Below, piece after piece: positions 1 through 7,890 of a DNA stretch of 64,000 nt. The stretch lies in NCBI GenBank assembly GCA_029979265.1, contig JAPOHW010000003.1:116987-180986 (forward strand). Direction: 5' to 3'. The notes below the pieces were generated by a model. The model ran no database searches and was not told the DNA's origin. It was given only the letters and a program-made list of their open reading frames with translations. The first letter of the stretch is position 1; the number at the start of each line of letters is the position of its first letter. Both the position numbers and the translations under genes were made by a program. The stretch comes from Actinomycetota bacterium (lineage in GTDB: Bacteria; Actinomycetota; Acidimicrobiia; Acidimicrobiales; Aldehydirespiratoraceae).

Positions 1-297
1 GCCCGGCAGGGTGAGACCGACCTCCTAGTCGGCAACCTGCTGGGGTCGAACGTGTTCAACAGCCTTGCGGTCGGTGGCATCATCGGACTGATCGGACCCG
101 GGCCGATCGTCGACACCACCATGGCGCAGACCGGTTCGGTGCTGATGGTCGGCATCGTGCTCGTCAGTGCGGTCTTCATGGTCGTGGGCGGCAAGGTCGA
201 CCGACCCAAGGCCTTCGTGTTGTTCTTTCTGTGGGTCGTCTCCGTGGTCGTACTCTCTGGCGGCGAGTCCGTGCAGAGCGCTGCACTCGGCTTCTGA
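1..297 (+). CDS. Sodium/calcium exchanger family protein, C-terminal part (5' truncated by window)
   Basis: The reading frame is open from base 1 to a TGA at 295-297, so the gene begins outside the window. The visible part has a GNLLGSNVFN stretch, the conserved alpha-repeat signature of the CaCA cation antiporter superfamily, followed by hydrophobic segments consistent with three membrane helices. Members exchange Ca2+ or other cations for Na+ or H+ across the cytoplasmic membrane. Substrate cannot be told from this fragment. rimO follows 49 bp downstream with its own promoter-like box, so the two genes are probably separate units. Confidence 0.8.
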   Translation, partial: ARQGETDLLVGNLLGSNVFNSLAVGGIIGLIGPGPIVDTTMAQTGSVLMVGIVLVSAVFMVVGGKVDRPKAFVLFFLWVVSVVVLSGGESVQSAALGF

Positions 298-334
298 ACC
301 GGTGCCGCTCTCCGGGGTCACCAGAGCAAGCCTC

Positions 335-340
335 TAGGCT
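335..340 (+). promoter_or_regulatory. Leaderless -10 box (TAGGCT) of rimO
   Basis: TAGGCT matches the actinobacterial TAnnnT -10 pattern and is followed by exactly 6 nt and then the GTG start at 347. That spacing would place the transcript start at or next to the start codon, so rimO is probably translated from a leaderless mRNA. No Shine-Dalgarno sequence is possible in the gap. Confidence 0.55.
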
Positions 341-346
341 GGGGCG

Positions 347-1621
347 GTGAGCGAACTGCCGAGCACCTACTTCCTGGAGACTCTCGGCTGTCCGAAGAAC
401 CAGGTCGACTCCGACAAGCTCGAAGGCACCCTGACGGCCGACGGCCTCCAGCGTGTGACATCGGCGGAGGAAGCCGATGTGGTGGTCGTCAACACCTGTG
501 CATTCATCGACGAGGCTCGGGCCGAGTCGATCGACACGATCCTTGCGCTCGCAGCACAGCGGCGCCCAGGAGCCGAACTGGTGGTGACCGGTTGTCTGGC
601 CGAGCGACACGGTGACGAACTCGCGGCAGAACTGCCCGAGATCGATCGGATCGCACCATTCGGGGCTGCACTCGTGTCGACCCCTCGTATCCGACCAGTG
701 CCGGTGTCACTCGGCCCGACCCGCCGGCCCCCCGACTTCGATCTGCTCAACCTGCCTCGGCCGGCATCGGGAAGGCCGTGGGCGTACGTCAAGATCGCCG
801 AGGGGTGCGATCGTGCCTGTGGCTTCTGTGCCATCCCTTCCTTTCGGGGTCCCCAACGCAGCCGATCGATCGAGCAGATCCTCGCCGAGGTCGAGCAACT
901 CCGGGTCTGCGAGGTCGTGCTCGTGGCCCAGGACCTTGCTGCGTACGGTCGCGATCAGGGAGTGGGGGAGCGTTCGATCGTCCCCCTCGTCGAGCAGGTC
1001 GCCCACCGAGTCGACCGGGTCCGCCTGCTCTACCTGTACCCCTCCGATCTCAACGACATCTTGATCGACACCATCTGTGACACCGGGGTGCCGTACTTCG
1101 ATCTGAGCCTTCAGCATGTGTCGCCGCCGTTGATGCGGAGGATGCGTCGCTGGGGCGAGGGCGCCCGATTTCTCGAACGCATCGAAGCGATACGACACCG
1201 AGAACCCGATGCCGCCTTTCGATCGAACTTCATCGTCGGGTACCCGGGCGAAACCGAGGCCGACCACGACGCCCTGCTCAGCTTCGTCGAGGCCGCCCAA
1301 CTCGACTGGTGCGGCTTCTTCGCCTATTCGCCCGAACCGGGAACGTATGCGGTGGAACTCGACGGCACGGTCGACCCTGGGCTGCGGGACGATCGCCTTG
1401 CCGAACTTCGCGAACTGCAAGACGAGATCACGGCAACGAAACGTGACCTTCTGGTCGGTTCGCAGGTCGAAGTCCTCGTGGACGAACCAGGCATCGGTCG
1501 GAGTCATCGTGAGGCCCCCGAGATCGATGGCATCATCGAGGTACCGATCGGTCTGGCCGTCGGGACCACCCATGTGCTGACCGTCACTGCCGCGATGGGC
1601 CCCGATCTGGAGGCCTCCTGA
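347..1621 (+). CDS. rimO: Ribosomal protein S12 methylthiotransferase RimO
   Basis: Radical-SAM enzyme that adds a methylthio group to an aspartate of ribosomal protein S12. The 424-residue length is typical. N-terminal UPF0004 domain with three cluster cysteines (C15 in ETLGCPKNQ, C51, C83). The radical-SAM motif CDRACGFC (C154, C158, C161) binds the SAM-cleaving 4Fe-4S cluster, and a TRAM-like end follows. The LGCPKNQ start separates RimO from MiaB, which has FGCQMNE and is also present here at 53.6 kb. GTG start chosen from the TAGGCT-N6 promoter. Its TGA overlaps the ATG of pgsA, so the two are translationally coupled. Confidence 0.95.
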   Translation: MSELPSTYFLETLGCPKNQVDSDKLEGTLTADGLQRVTSAEEADVVVVNTCAFIDEARAESIDTILALAAQRRPGAELVVTGCLAERHGDELAAELPEIDRIAPFGAALVSTPRIRPVPVSLGPTRRPPDFDLLNLPRPASGRPWAYVKIAEGCDRACGFCAIPSFRGPQRSRSIEQILAEVEQLRVCEVVLVAQDLAAYGRDQGVGERSIVPLVEQVAHRVDRVRLLYLYPSDLNDILIDTICDTGVPYFDLSLQHVSPPLMRRMRRWGEGARFLERIEAIRHREPDAAFRSNFIVGYPGETEADHDALLSFVEAAQLDWCGFFAYSPEPGTYAVELDGTVDPGLRDDRLAELRELQDEITATKRDLLVGSQVEVLVDEPGIGRSHREAPEIDGIIEVPIGLAVGTTHVLTVTAAMGPDLEAS

Positions 1622-2205
1622 TGGCTGACGCGCATGCCACCGAACCGCGCCAGGTCGGCATCACCCACCCGGCGAACCTGCTGACAATGGCCCGCCTGCT
1701 CTTTGCGCCCCTGCTGTTCTGGTTCGTGCTCGATGCCGAGGCGACCGGCGGAGCGTCTTGGGCTGCATTCGGCCTCGGATTCGCGCTCGCCAGCACAGAT
1801 TTCTTCGACGGGCGCGTGGCTCGGCGCTCCAACGTGGTCAGTCGGAGTGGAGCCTTTCTCGATCCGCTGGCCGACAAGATCGTCGTGATCGGCGGCGCCT
1901 ACTGCTTGGTGTACGTCGAGCGCTATTGGTGGTTGCCGGTCACCATCATCGCCCTCCGCGAACTCGGGATCACCGCATGGCGAAGCCGATGGGCTCGTGA
2001 AGGCCTGGCCCTGCCGGCGCGACCGTCGGCGAAGTACAAGACGTTCGTCCAAGGCAGTGCTCTGCTGCTGGCGGTGATGCCGACGCTGCGCGACCAGGAA
2101 ACGATCATCGACGGCTCTCTGTGGCTCGCAGTGGTGTGGACGGTCCTCACCGGTGTCCAGTACCTGGTCGACGGCCGCAACGCGCTGAGCACCACCGGTG
2201 ACTGA
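1621..2205 (+). CDS. pgsA: CDP-diacylglycerol--glycerol-3-phosphate 3-phosphatidyltransferase
   Basis: Membrane enzyme that makes phosphatidylglycerol phosphate, the first committed step to phosphatidylglycerol and cardiolipin. The full CDP-alcohol phosphatidyltransferase motif is visible: D60-x2-D63-G64-x2-A67-R68-x8-G77-x3-D81-x3-D85, which holds Mg2+ and CDP-diacylglycerol. Several hydrophobic helices fit the family's six-helix fold, and 194 residues is normal. The ATG shares one base with the rimO stop. The related PgsA-type inositol phosphate synthase cannot be fully excluded, but the rimO-pgsA-cinA order favours PgsA. Confidence 0.88.
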   Translation: MADAHATEPRQVGITHPANLLTMARLLFAPLLFWFVLDAEATGGASWAAFGLGFALASTDFFDGRVARRSNVVSRSGAFLDPLADKIVVIGGAYCLVYVERYWWLPVTIIALRELGITAWRSRWAREGLALPARPSAKYKTFVQGSALLLAVMPTLRDQETIIDGSLWLAVVWTVLTGVQYLVDGRNALSTTGD

Positions 2206-2215
2206 GCATCGGGCC

Positions 2216-2220
2216 GGAGG
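2216..2220 (+). promoter_or_regulatory. Shine-Dalgarno of cinA
   Basis: GGAGG lies 6 nt before the ATG at 2227. This strong ribosome binding site fixes the cinA start. It contrasts with the many leaderless genes in the window and fits an internal operon gene. Confidence 0.7.
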
Positions 2221-2226
2221 CAATCG

Positions 2227-3477
2227 ATGAAGTGCGAAGTTGTGGCGATCGGGACGGAACTTCTCCTCGGTCAGATCGTTGACACCAATTCGTCGTTCAT
2301 CGGCGAGCAGCTTGCGATGGCCGGAATCGATTCCCATCACCAGACCAAGGTCGGCGACAACCATGAGCGGATGGTGGCGGTCCTCCGCCACGCACTGGCC
2401 CGCAGCGATGCAGTGATCTGTTGTGGGGGACTCGGGCCGACCCAGGACGACATCACGCGAGCAGCCATCGCCGAGGTGATGGGTGTCGAACTTGTCCGCG
2501 ACGAGGCGATTGCCGAGCGTATCCGTGCCATGTTCCGCGGCCGCGGCCGCTCGATGCCGGAGAACAACCTGCTGCAGGCCGATGTGCCCGAGGGCGCACA
2601 GATCAACCCTGCGATGCCCGGTACCGCGCCCGGGCTGATCTGCCCGCTCACCGGCGAACACGCCGGCAAGGTCATCTATGCGGTGCCCGGCGTGCCGTGG
2701 GAGATGCGACAGATGCTGGCGGAGGGTGTCCTCCCGGATCTGCAGCGGCGGTCGGGATTCAGCGGCGTCATCCGTAGTCGGATCTTGCGGACGTGGGGAC
2801 AGTCCGAGTCGGGTCTGGCCGAGCAGCTCGACGACGAGATCCGTCGTCTCGACGCAACCGGCGATGCCACCATTGCCTTTCTGGCGTCGGGATGGGAGGG
2901 CCTCAAGGTCCGGATCACCTGCAAGGCAGCATCGGAGCCAGAGGCAGACGCCGCGCTCGACCACGAGGAGGCGGTCATCCGGCGAATCATCGGTGACATC
3001 GTTTTCGGAGTCGACGCCGACTCGATGGAGTCTGTCGTTCTCGAACTCCTCCGCACGCGAGGTCAGACCCTTGCCGTCGCGGAGTCGTTGACCGGTGGCC
3101 TGATCGGCTCGCGCCTCACCGGCGTCCCCGGGTCGAGTGATGTCTTCCGAGGGGGCGTCACGCCCTACGACCGGGACCTCAAACGTGAACTCCTCGGTTG
3201 TCCCGATGTTCCGGCGGTGAGTGAGGAGATGGCGATTGCAATGGCCCGAGGTGTGTGCCGAGTGCTCGGTGCCGACTCGGGAATCGCAGTGACCGGGGTG
3301 GCCGGTCCGACGCAGCTCGAGGGCAACGAGCCAGGCGATGTCTGGATCGCAGTCCAGCACGCCGGCCGAACGGACTCCCGTTTTCTCAAGATGCCGTTCG
3401 ACCGTGAACGAATCCGGCAGTTCACCTGCATTCAGTCGCTCGATTTCCTGCGCACCCGCATTCTGGCCTCGGGCTGA
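2227..3477 (+). CDS. cinA: CinA: competence/damage-inducible protein, nicotinamide nucleotide amidohydrolase
   Basis: 416 residues with the standard two-part layout. The N-terminal MoCF/molybdopterin-binding-like domain contains GTELLLGQIVDTN and GGLGPTQDD. The C-terminal CinA/PncC domain starts around residue 275 with the AESLTGGLIGSRLT motif and includes GVAGPT. The PncC domain deamidates nicotinamide mononucleotide in NAD recycling, and the N-terminal domain acts as an ADP-ribose pyrophosphatase in characterised homologues. It is the third gene of rimO-pgsA-cinA. In many actinobacteria this block lies close to recA, but here recA is about 49 kb away. Confidence 0.93.
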   Translation: MKCEVVAIGTELLLGQIVDTNSSFIGEQLAMAGIDSHHQTKVGDNHERMVAVLRHALARSDAVICCGGLGPTQDDITRAAIAEVMGVELVRDEAIAERIRAMFRGRGRSMPENNLLQADVPEGAQINPAMPGTAPGLICPLTGEHAGKVIYAVPGVPWEMRQMLAEGVLPDLQRRSGFSGVIRSRILRTWGQSESGLAEQLDDEIRRLDATGDATIAFLASGWEGLKVRITCKAASEPEADAALDHEEAVIRRIIGDIVFGVDADSMESVVLELLRTRGQTLAVAESLTGGLIGSRLTGVPGSSDVFRGGVTPYDRDLKRELLGCPDVPAVSEEMAIAMARGVCRVLGADSGIAVTGVAGPTQLEGNEPGDVWIAVQHAGRTDSRFLKMPFDRERIRQFTCIQSLDFLRTRILASG

Positions 3478-3482
3478 CCACA

Positions 3483-3497
3483 CGCCGCGCAGCGGCG
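3483..3497. terminator. Hairpin between convergent cinA and TetR-like gene
   Basis: CGCCGC-GCA-GCGGCG is a perfect 6-bp GC stem lying wholly in the 27-bp gap between two convergent stop codons. It has no T tract, so it would be a U-less hairpin serving both directions. Based on symmetry and position only. Confidence 0.45.
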
Positions 3498-3504
3498 CGC
3501 TCGA

Positions 3505-4290
3505 CTAATCGGATGGATTCTCGAGGAACGATGACATCACCTGCCAGACGGCGAAGCTGAAATCGTCCCACTGCTCGAGTGATCCGTCGCAGCCTGACGG
3601 CACGTCAAAGGTCTCGATGAGACCTGCACCGTCACGAATCGAGAAGCCATCGGCTAGGGCCAATATCGTCGACGTCCATTTCTCCACCGTCTGTGTCTCG
3701 GTGAGGCCAGGAACTCGACGGATCCGGTACCCGAGCGTCTGTGCGGCATCGACGTAGAGCTTGGTCTGAGCGGCGACGTAGGAGCGGTACGACGCCGTCG
3801 CCACCTCCCTCAGGCTTGCGACATGGTCATCACTCGACGGTCGGGAGAGGATCGATCGGACGGATGCCTGCCACAGCGCCAGTCGGTTGACTGTGTTCGT
3901 TTGGTCGAGGTGTTGTCGGGACATGACGCGAATGAGATGGCGTAGCGCGTCGGCCCGCGCTGCGTGGGTCGAATGATCGGCCTGTCGGAGGATGGCGTCG
4001 ACCAGGGCGTGGGAGTCGGCGAGCAACGCGCTGGGGTCTGAACCGACCACGCTGGCCAGAATCTCTGACTGGAAGTCGCGCTGGCTGTCCCAGATGCGTT
4101 CGTGCACCGAACCGCGGGTGACGCGAACGCCCGCCGTTTGTTCCAGATGTTCGAAGACCATGGCGTAGGTGACACCTTCGGCTCCGAGTCCGATGCCATC
4201 GCGCTCGAGTACTTCGATGCCCGCCTCGAGGACCAGGCTTTTCAGATCAGCACGCTTTCTCCGCGTTGCCGAGGTGGCGTTAGCCGTCAT
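3505..4290 (-). CDS. TetR-like transcriptional regulator
   Basis: 261 residues. The first 70 or so look like a TetR helix-turn-helix: a basic start (ATRRKRADLK), a helix, a glycine turn, then VTRGSVHERIWDSQ in place of the usual recognition helix and GSxYxxF pattern. The rest is helical with no recognised ligand-domain signature. The long upstream extension of this frame is dropped because it overlaps the GH15 gene antisense. The ATG at 4288-4290 faces the nfu gene, with a perfect 11-bp inverted repeat in the gap that could be its operator. The ligand is unknown. Confidence 0.6.
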   Translation of the reverse strand: MTANATSATRRKRADLKSLVLEAGIEVLERDGIGLGAEGVTYAMVFEHLEQTAGVRVTRGSVHERIWDSQRDFQSEILASVVGSDPSALLADSHALVDAILRQADHSTHAARADALRHLIRVMSRQHLDQTNTVNRLALWQASVRSILSRPSSDDHVASLREVATASYRSYVAAQTKLYVDAAQTLGYRIRRVPGLTETQTVEKWTSTILALADGFSIRDGAGLIETFDVPSGCDGSLEQWDDFSFAVWQVMSSFLENPSD

Positions 4291-4395
4291 TGCAACCCTT
4301 CGGGGAAGTAGGCACCACCTGGCGCCGGTGCTCATGAAGAGTACTTGGCCACGGCCTCGATTCTGGGAGCATCTGGCCGCGATTCGGCGTGAGAA

Positions 4396-4428
4396 TCCGG
4401 GGCGCCGAGTCGGAGTTGGCGCCCCGGA
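4396..4428. promoter_or_regulatory. Perfect 11-bp inverted repeat upstream of nfu
   Basis: Arms TCCGGGGCGCC (4396-4406) and GGCGCCCCGGA (4418-4428) are exact reverse complements around an 11-nt centre. The repeat sits in the 175-bp divergent gap, 37 nt before the nfu start. It may be an operator for the TetR-like regulator, an Fe-S or redox regulator site, or an RNA hairpin in the nfu leader. The remainder of the gap shows no convincing promoter hexamers. Confidence 0.5.
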
Positions 4429-4465
4429 CTGACACACTGGGAGTGCCCCACCCTCCGGAGAAATC

Positions 4466-4726
4466 GTGCTCGAACAGGTCGAGAAAGTCATCGCAGCGAT
4501 CCGCCCCGCCATCCAGGCCGACGAGGGCGACATCGAACTGGTGGGCGTCGATGAACCCACCGGTGTGGTCACTGTCGAACTGAAGGGTGCGTGCGTCACC
4601 TGCCCGGCCTCGACCCAGACACTCAAGGCCGGGATCGAGCGGATCATGAAAGACCGAGTCGAGGGTGTCACCGAGGTCGTCGAGATCAATGCGCTCGGCA
4701 TGAGCGAGAGCCCCGTCCAGCTGTAG
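4466..4726 (+). CDS. NifU C-terminal domain Fe-S scaffold/carrier protein
   Basis: 86-residue stand-alone Nfu domain with the family CxxC (GACVTCPAS, C43 and C46), which holds a 4Fe-4S cluster across a dimer and delivers it to apoproteins. The GTG start is supported by CCGGAG about 5 nt upstream. It has no N-terminal Nfu domain; a separate Nfu-N-like protein is encoded at 39996-40328. Likely clients in this window are RimO, MiaB, the Fe-S photolyase and the molybdopterin oxidoreductase. The inverted repeat just upstream suggests regulation. Confidence 0.87.
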   Translation: MLEQVEKVIAAIRPAIQADEGDIELVGVDEPTGVVTVELKGACVTCPASTQTLKAGIERIMKDRVEGVTEVVEINALGMSESPVQL

Positions 4727-4742
4727 CCACCTTCCGGTGGGT

Positions 4743-6605
4743 TCAGTGGTGAAGCTTCGCCAGACGCACCGCGTTGGAGATGAGACCAAGGTGACTGTAC
4801 GCCTGGGGGTGATTTCCCAGCGCCCGACCGGTGACCGCATCGACCTCTTCGGCCAGGAGGCCGGTGGGCCCGGCAAGATCCGTGTAAGCATCGAAAAGTT
4901 GACGGGCACCGTCCACATCGCCGATCTGGATCTTGGCGTCGATGAGCCATGACGTCATGAGGTTGAAACCTCCTTCCGAGCCCGGAAGACCATCGACGTG
5001 CTTGTAGCGGTAGATGGCGTCGCCCGTGCGGAGCGATGTTTCGACGGTATGGACGGTTGCGCGATAGCGGGGATCGTCGGCGTCGATCAGGCCGAACAGG
5101 CCGATGGCGAGGACCGACGCGTCGACGTCTTCCCCGTCGTAGGCCGTGGTGAACGCATCGACATCGTGACTCCAGCCATTGGTGACGATGTCGGCTTCGA
5201 TCGAGTCGCGAAGATCTTCCCACTCGGGGTGTTTGCGGCCGAACACATCCCAGGCGACCTGGATCGCCCGGTCGACAGTGACCCAGCACATGACCTTCGA
5301 GTTCACGTGGTGTCGCGGCGCAGAGCGAACCTCCCACATTCCCTGGTCGGGCTCGGTCCAGCGGCTGGCGACGGCATCGACGAGTTGTTCGATCAACCGC
5401 AGGTGGCGTTGGGAAAGAGGGGCATCGACGTCGGCGAGCCGATGGATGAGATCGACAACCGGCCCGAAGACGTCGAGCTGGACCTGACGGTCAGCCGCAT
5501 TCCCGATGCGGACCGGACGCGAGTCGGCGTAGCCGACAAGTTCCTCGATGGTCTCCTCGGGCGGAAGTGAACCGCCATCCACGGTGTAGAGCGGTGAAAG
5601 TTGCTCCGGCCCAGCCCCCGTCGACTCGAGCACCCGCAGGAGCCAGTCGAGCAGCGCCAATGCCTCGTCGGTGGAGCCGAGTTCGACCAGTGCGCGGGCG
5701 GACAGCGAGGCATCGCGGATCCAGCAATAGCGATAATCCCAGTTGCGGACGCCACCGATGGACTCGGGGAGGCTGGTGGTCGCAGCGGCCACGATGGCGC
5801 CGGTCGGCCCATGACAGAGCGCCTTGAGAGTGAGTGCCGACCGACGGACGAGGTCGGTCTGCACGTCGGGAAGGTGGAGTTGTCGGACCCAATCGGCCCA
5901 GAACGACGTGGTCGATCGCCGTCGGTCGGGCTCTGCCACGCGATCCGGCTCGAGCACCGCGGTGCCGGACCGCATCTCGAGGATGATCGGCCCGTTGGCG
6001 AGGTCGATGTCTGCGTACGCAGTTTGATGGAGACCTCGTGACTGGATCGTCCACTCGACCCCGGGTGATCGCAGCACGATCGGATCGTCGGCTCCGAGAA
6101 CGGCGAGTCCGCCGTCGCGGACGTCGAGGCGGGTGGGGACGCGGCCGAAGTCGAGCCGAGGCGCGAACTCCAGGGCCGCAGTCCCGCTTCCTTCGAGCAC
6201 CCGCACCAGGTCGCTGCGCCCTGCGTTGCGGGTTGGTCGCCCGTCGGAGCAGTCCAGGTAGTCGGTGACCCTCATCGACGACCAGCGGGTGCGCAGCACC
6301 AGCGAGTCGTCGACGTAATGCTGAACGGGCTCGTCGCCTCGACGATGGGGCTGGATCGAGAAGTATCCAGCACTCGGCCCACCGACGAGTTCGGCGAAGA
6401 GTGCCCCCGAGTCGATTCGGGGAACACACATCCAGATGATTCGGGCGTCGGGAGTGACGAGCGCTGCGGTGCGTTGGTCCGACAGCATGGACAGCTCGTT
6501 GATTGCCGGTTCTGTGTCGGTTGGTGGTTGTCTCGACTCGGATATGGAGACCGACGTTACTTCCCCGCGTAGGAGCACCGTGGCGCACGGCACTGCGCAC
6601 GCCAT
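4743..6605 (-). CDS. Glycoside hydrolase family 15 protein (glucoamylase/trehalase-like)
   Basis: About 620 residues with an N-terminal beta-sandwich and an (alpha/alpha)6 barrel. Family motifs visible are RTAALVTPDARIIWMCVPR near the start, GGVRNWDYRYCWIRDASL in the barrel, WEVR, and GGFNLMTSWLIDA. GH15 enzymes of this actinobacterial type are usually alpha,alpha-trehalases or glucoamylases working with general acid and base glutamates. No signal peptide is evident, so action is probably cytoplasmic on trehalose or short glucans. The start is uncertain: homologues begin near SISESRQPP, so the first 15 or so residues may be untranslated. Last gene of a leftward group of three. Confidence 0.85.
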   Translation of the reverse strand: MACAVPCATVLLRGEVTSVSISESRQPPTDTEPAINELSMLSDQRTAALVTPDARIIWMCVPRIDSGALFAELVGGPSAGYFSIQPHRRGDEPVQHYVDDSLVLRTRWSSMRVTDYLDCSDGRPTRNAGRSDLVRVLEGSGTAALEFAPRLDFGRVPTRLDVRDGGLAVLGADDPIVLRSPGVEWTIQSRGLHQTAYADIDLANGPIILEMRSGTAVLEPDRVAEPDRRRSTTSFWADWVRQLHLPDVQTDLVRRSALTLKALCHGPTGAIVAAATTSLPESIGGVRNWDYRYCWIRDASLSARALVELGSTDEALALLDWLLRVLESTGAGPEQLSPLYTVDGGSLPPEETIEELVGYADSRPVRIGNAADRQVQLDVFGPVVDLIHRLADVDAPLSQRHLRLIEQLVDAVASRWTEPDQGMWEVRSAPRHHVNSKVMCWVTVDRAIQVAWDVFGRKHPEWEDLRDSIEADIVTNGWSHDVDAFTTAYDGEDVDASVLAIGLFGLIDADDPRYRATVHTVETSLRTGDAIYRYKHVDGLPGSEGGFNLMTSWLIDAKIQIGDVDGARQLFDAYTDLAGPTGLLAEEVDAVTGRALGNHPQAYSHLGLISNAVRLAKLHH

Positions 6606-6653
6606 CGATCCGCAGCGATGCAGGGGAGTGGGCCGTCGACGGACCGCCCGTTC

Positions 6654-7091
6654 TCAGCGTTCGAAACGGCGCCGAAGGAGGCCGAGGTTCCGTTTCCAGA
6701 TCTGCTTCAGAATGATCGCCCCAACGAACCCACCGATCGGTCCACCCATCCACCAGGGGAAGCGAAGCTTTTCTTCCCAGACGAAGGCGGTCCGGTCGGG
6801 GCCGACGGCTGACAGCGTGAACACACCCTCACCCGTCACCAATCCATCGTGACGAACCCCCATCTCGGCTGCCTCGACCCACGAGGTGATCAGCATCCGA
6901 TCGACCAGCTTGAGGGGACCGACCTTGGTGAGACAGTCGAACGTCGTACCGGTGCCCTCGGTTTGGGCTCCGGTGAAGGTGATGTCGACGGCGTCGTGCA
7001 TCCATTCGACATGGCTCGGGATGTGACGAACGTCTGCCCACACAACATCGGGTGACGCCGGCAGTTCGGTCTCGACGCGGATGTGGCTCAT
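6654..7091 (-). CDS. SRPBCC (START-like) superfamily protein
   Basis: 145 residues with the polyketide-cyclase/START-like opening IRVETELPASPDVVWADVRHIPSHVEWM. This is the usual first strand followed by the DVW helix and the W-M pair. These helix-grip proteins bind hydrophobic ligands or act as cyclases and dehydratases, but the ligand cannot be read from the sequence. The ATG overlaps the stop of the upstream methyltransferase by 4 bp (ATGA), so the pair is translationally coupled. The C-terminal end (WMGGPIGGFVGAIILKQIW) is amphipathic and might touch the membrane. Confidence 0.75.
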   Translation of the reverse strand: MSHIRVETELPASPDVVWADVRHIPSHVEWMHDAVDITFTGAQTEGTGTTFDCLTKVGPLKLVDRMLITSWVEAAEMGVRHDGLVTGEGVFTLSAVGPDRTAFVWEEKLRFPWWMGGPIGGFVGAIILKQIWKRNLGLLRRRFER

Positions 7092-7858
7092 GGAGAGGAA
7101 ACCTTGCGGTAGACGGTGATGTGAACGTCATGAACGGCGGGATCGAATGGCGTCCCGTGCCAGTCTGCCCATCGATGGTCGAGTACGAATCCGGCAGCTT
7201 CGGCGGATGCGTCGAGCTGTTCGGGCGTTCGGTAGTGGATGATCCATGGCCGCATCGTGTTGCCGGCGGATCGCATCTCGATGTGGTGACCACGAATGAG
7301 CTGGTCGTCGGCATCGTGGGTGGAGACGGTGAGCACGGCAGTGCTGGCGGTGACGTCTCGAACAGAGACTCCGCTGTCGGCCAAGCCGCCTTCGGGAGGT
7401 ACGAACCCCTCGATCACCAGCCTGCCATCGTCGAACAGCAAGCCGTGGCAACCCTGGAGGCAGTCTGCCTGTGCACTATCGGTCGGCAAATTGAAGAAGG
7501 TGTTGAACGCCGCAAAGACAACCCCGAACGGCCCATGATCGCTGAGTCCGCGAGCCTGCCCGAGTGCGGCCATGTCGGCTTCGATCGCAATGATCGCCGC
7601 TGCATCGGACTTGTTCCGAAGGATGTCGAGCATGGCGTGTGATGCATCGACTCCGACCAGCGAGACCCCGGTTGCGGCGAGAGGGACCGCAATGCGACCT
7701 GTGCCGACGCCGAGTTCGAGCAGCGGCCGTCCGTTGGCCAGCGAGCCGAGCAGTGCGACGGTGGCATCGATGTCGCTGACGTCGGCGTACCAGTCGTCGT
7801 AGACGTCGGCGAAGCTGTCTCCATAGCTGCTCGGCCGGTAGCCGTCGTGTTCGTTCAC
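7088..7858 (-). CDS. Class I SAM-dependent methyltransferase
   Basis: 256 residues from the GTG at 7858. Glycine-rich SAM motif LLELGVGTGRIAVPLA, acidic residue at the end of strand 2 (LVGVDASHAM), and post-motif region VVFAAFNTFFNL fit a methyltransferase-25/11 type fold. Substrate unknown. A longer frame upstream runs through the divergent promoter region and is not used. The only promoter-like sequence is CACACT 6 nt before the GTG. It heads the operon with the SRPBCC and GH15 genes, but no pathway is evident. Confidence 0.82.
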   Translation of the reverse strand: MNEHDGYRPSSYGDSFADVYDDWYADVSDIDATVALLGSLANGRPLLELGVGTGRIAVPLAATGVSLVGVDASHAMLDILRNKSDAAAIIAIEADMAALGQARGLSDHGPFGVVFAAFNTFFNLPTDSAQADCLQGCHGLLFDDGRLVIEGFVPPEGGLADSGVSVRDVTASTAVLTVSTHDADDQLIRGHHIEMRSAGNTMRPWIIHYRTPEQLDASAEAAGFVLDHRWADWHGTPFDPAVHDVHITVYRKVSSP

Positions 7859-7878
7859 GAGACCAGTGTGCCTGGTCG

Positions 7879-7884
7879 TAGGCT
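7879..7884 (+). promoter_or_regulatory. Leaderless -10 box (TAGGCT) of the cysteine desulfurase gene
   Basis: TAGGCT is followed by 6 nt and the ATG at 7891, the same sequence and spacing as the rimO promoter. This supports the chosen start and a leaderless mRNA. Confidence 0.55.
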
Positions 7885-7890
7885 GAACCC

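Noticed and set aside
1504..3483. 659-residue minus-strand ORF opposite pgsA and cinA
   Set aside because: Lies antisense to two well-supported genes; long shadow frames are expected at this GC content, and the translation shows no domain.
4293..5337. Upstream extension of the TetR-like frame to a 610-residue ORF
   Set aside because: The extension crosses the divergent nfu gene and runs antisense or out of frame over GH15; the HTH begins at the ATG at 4290.
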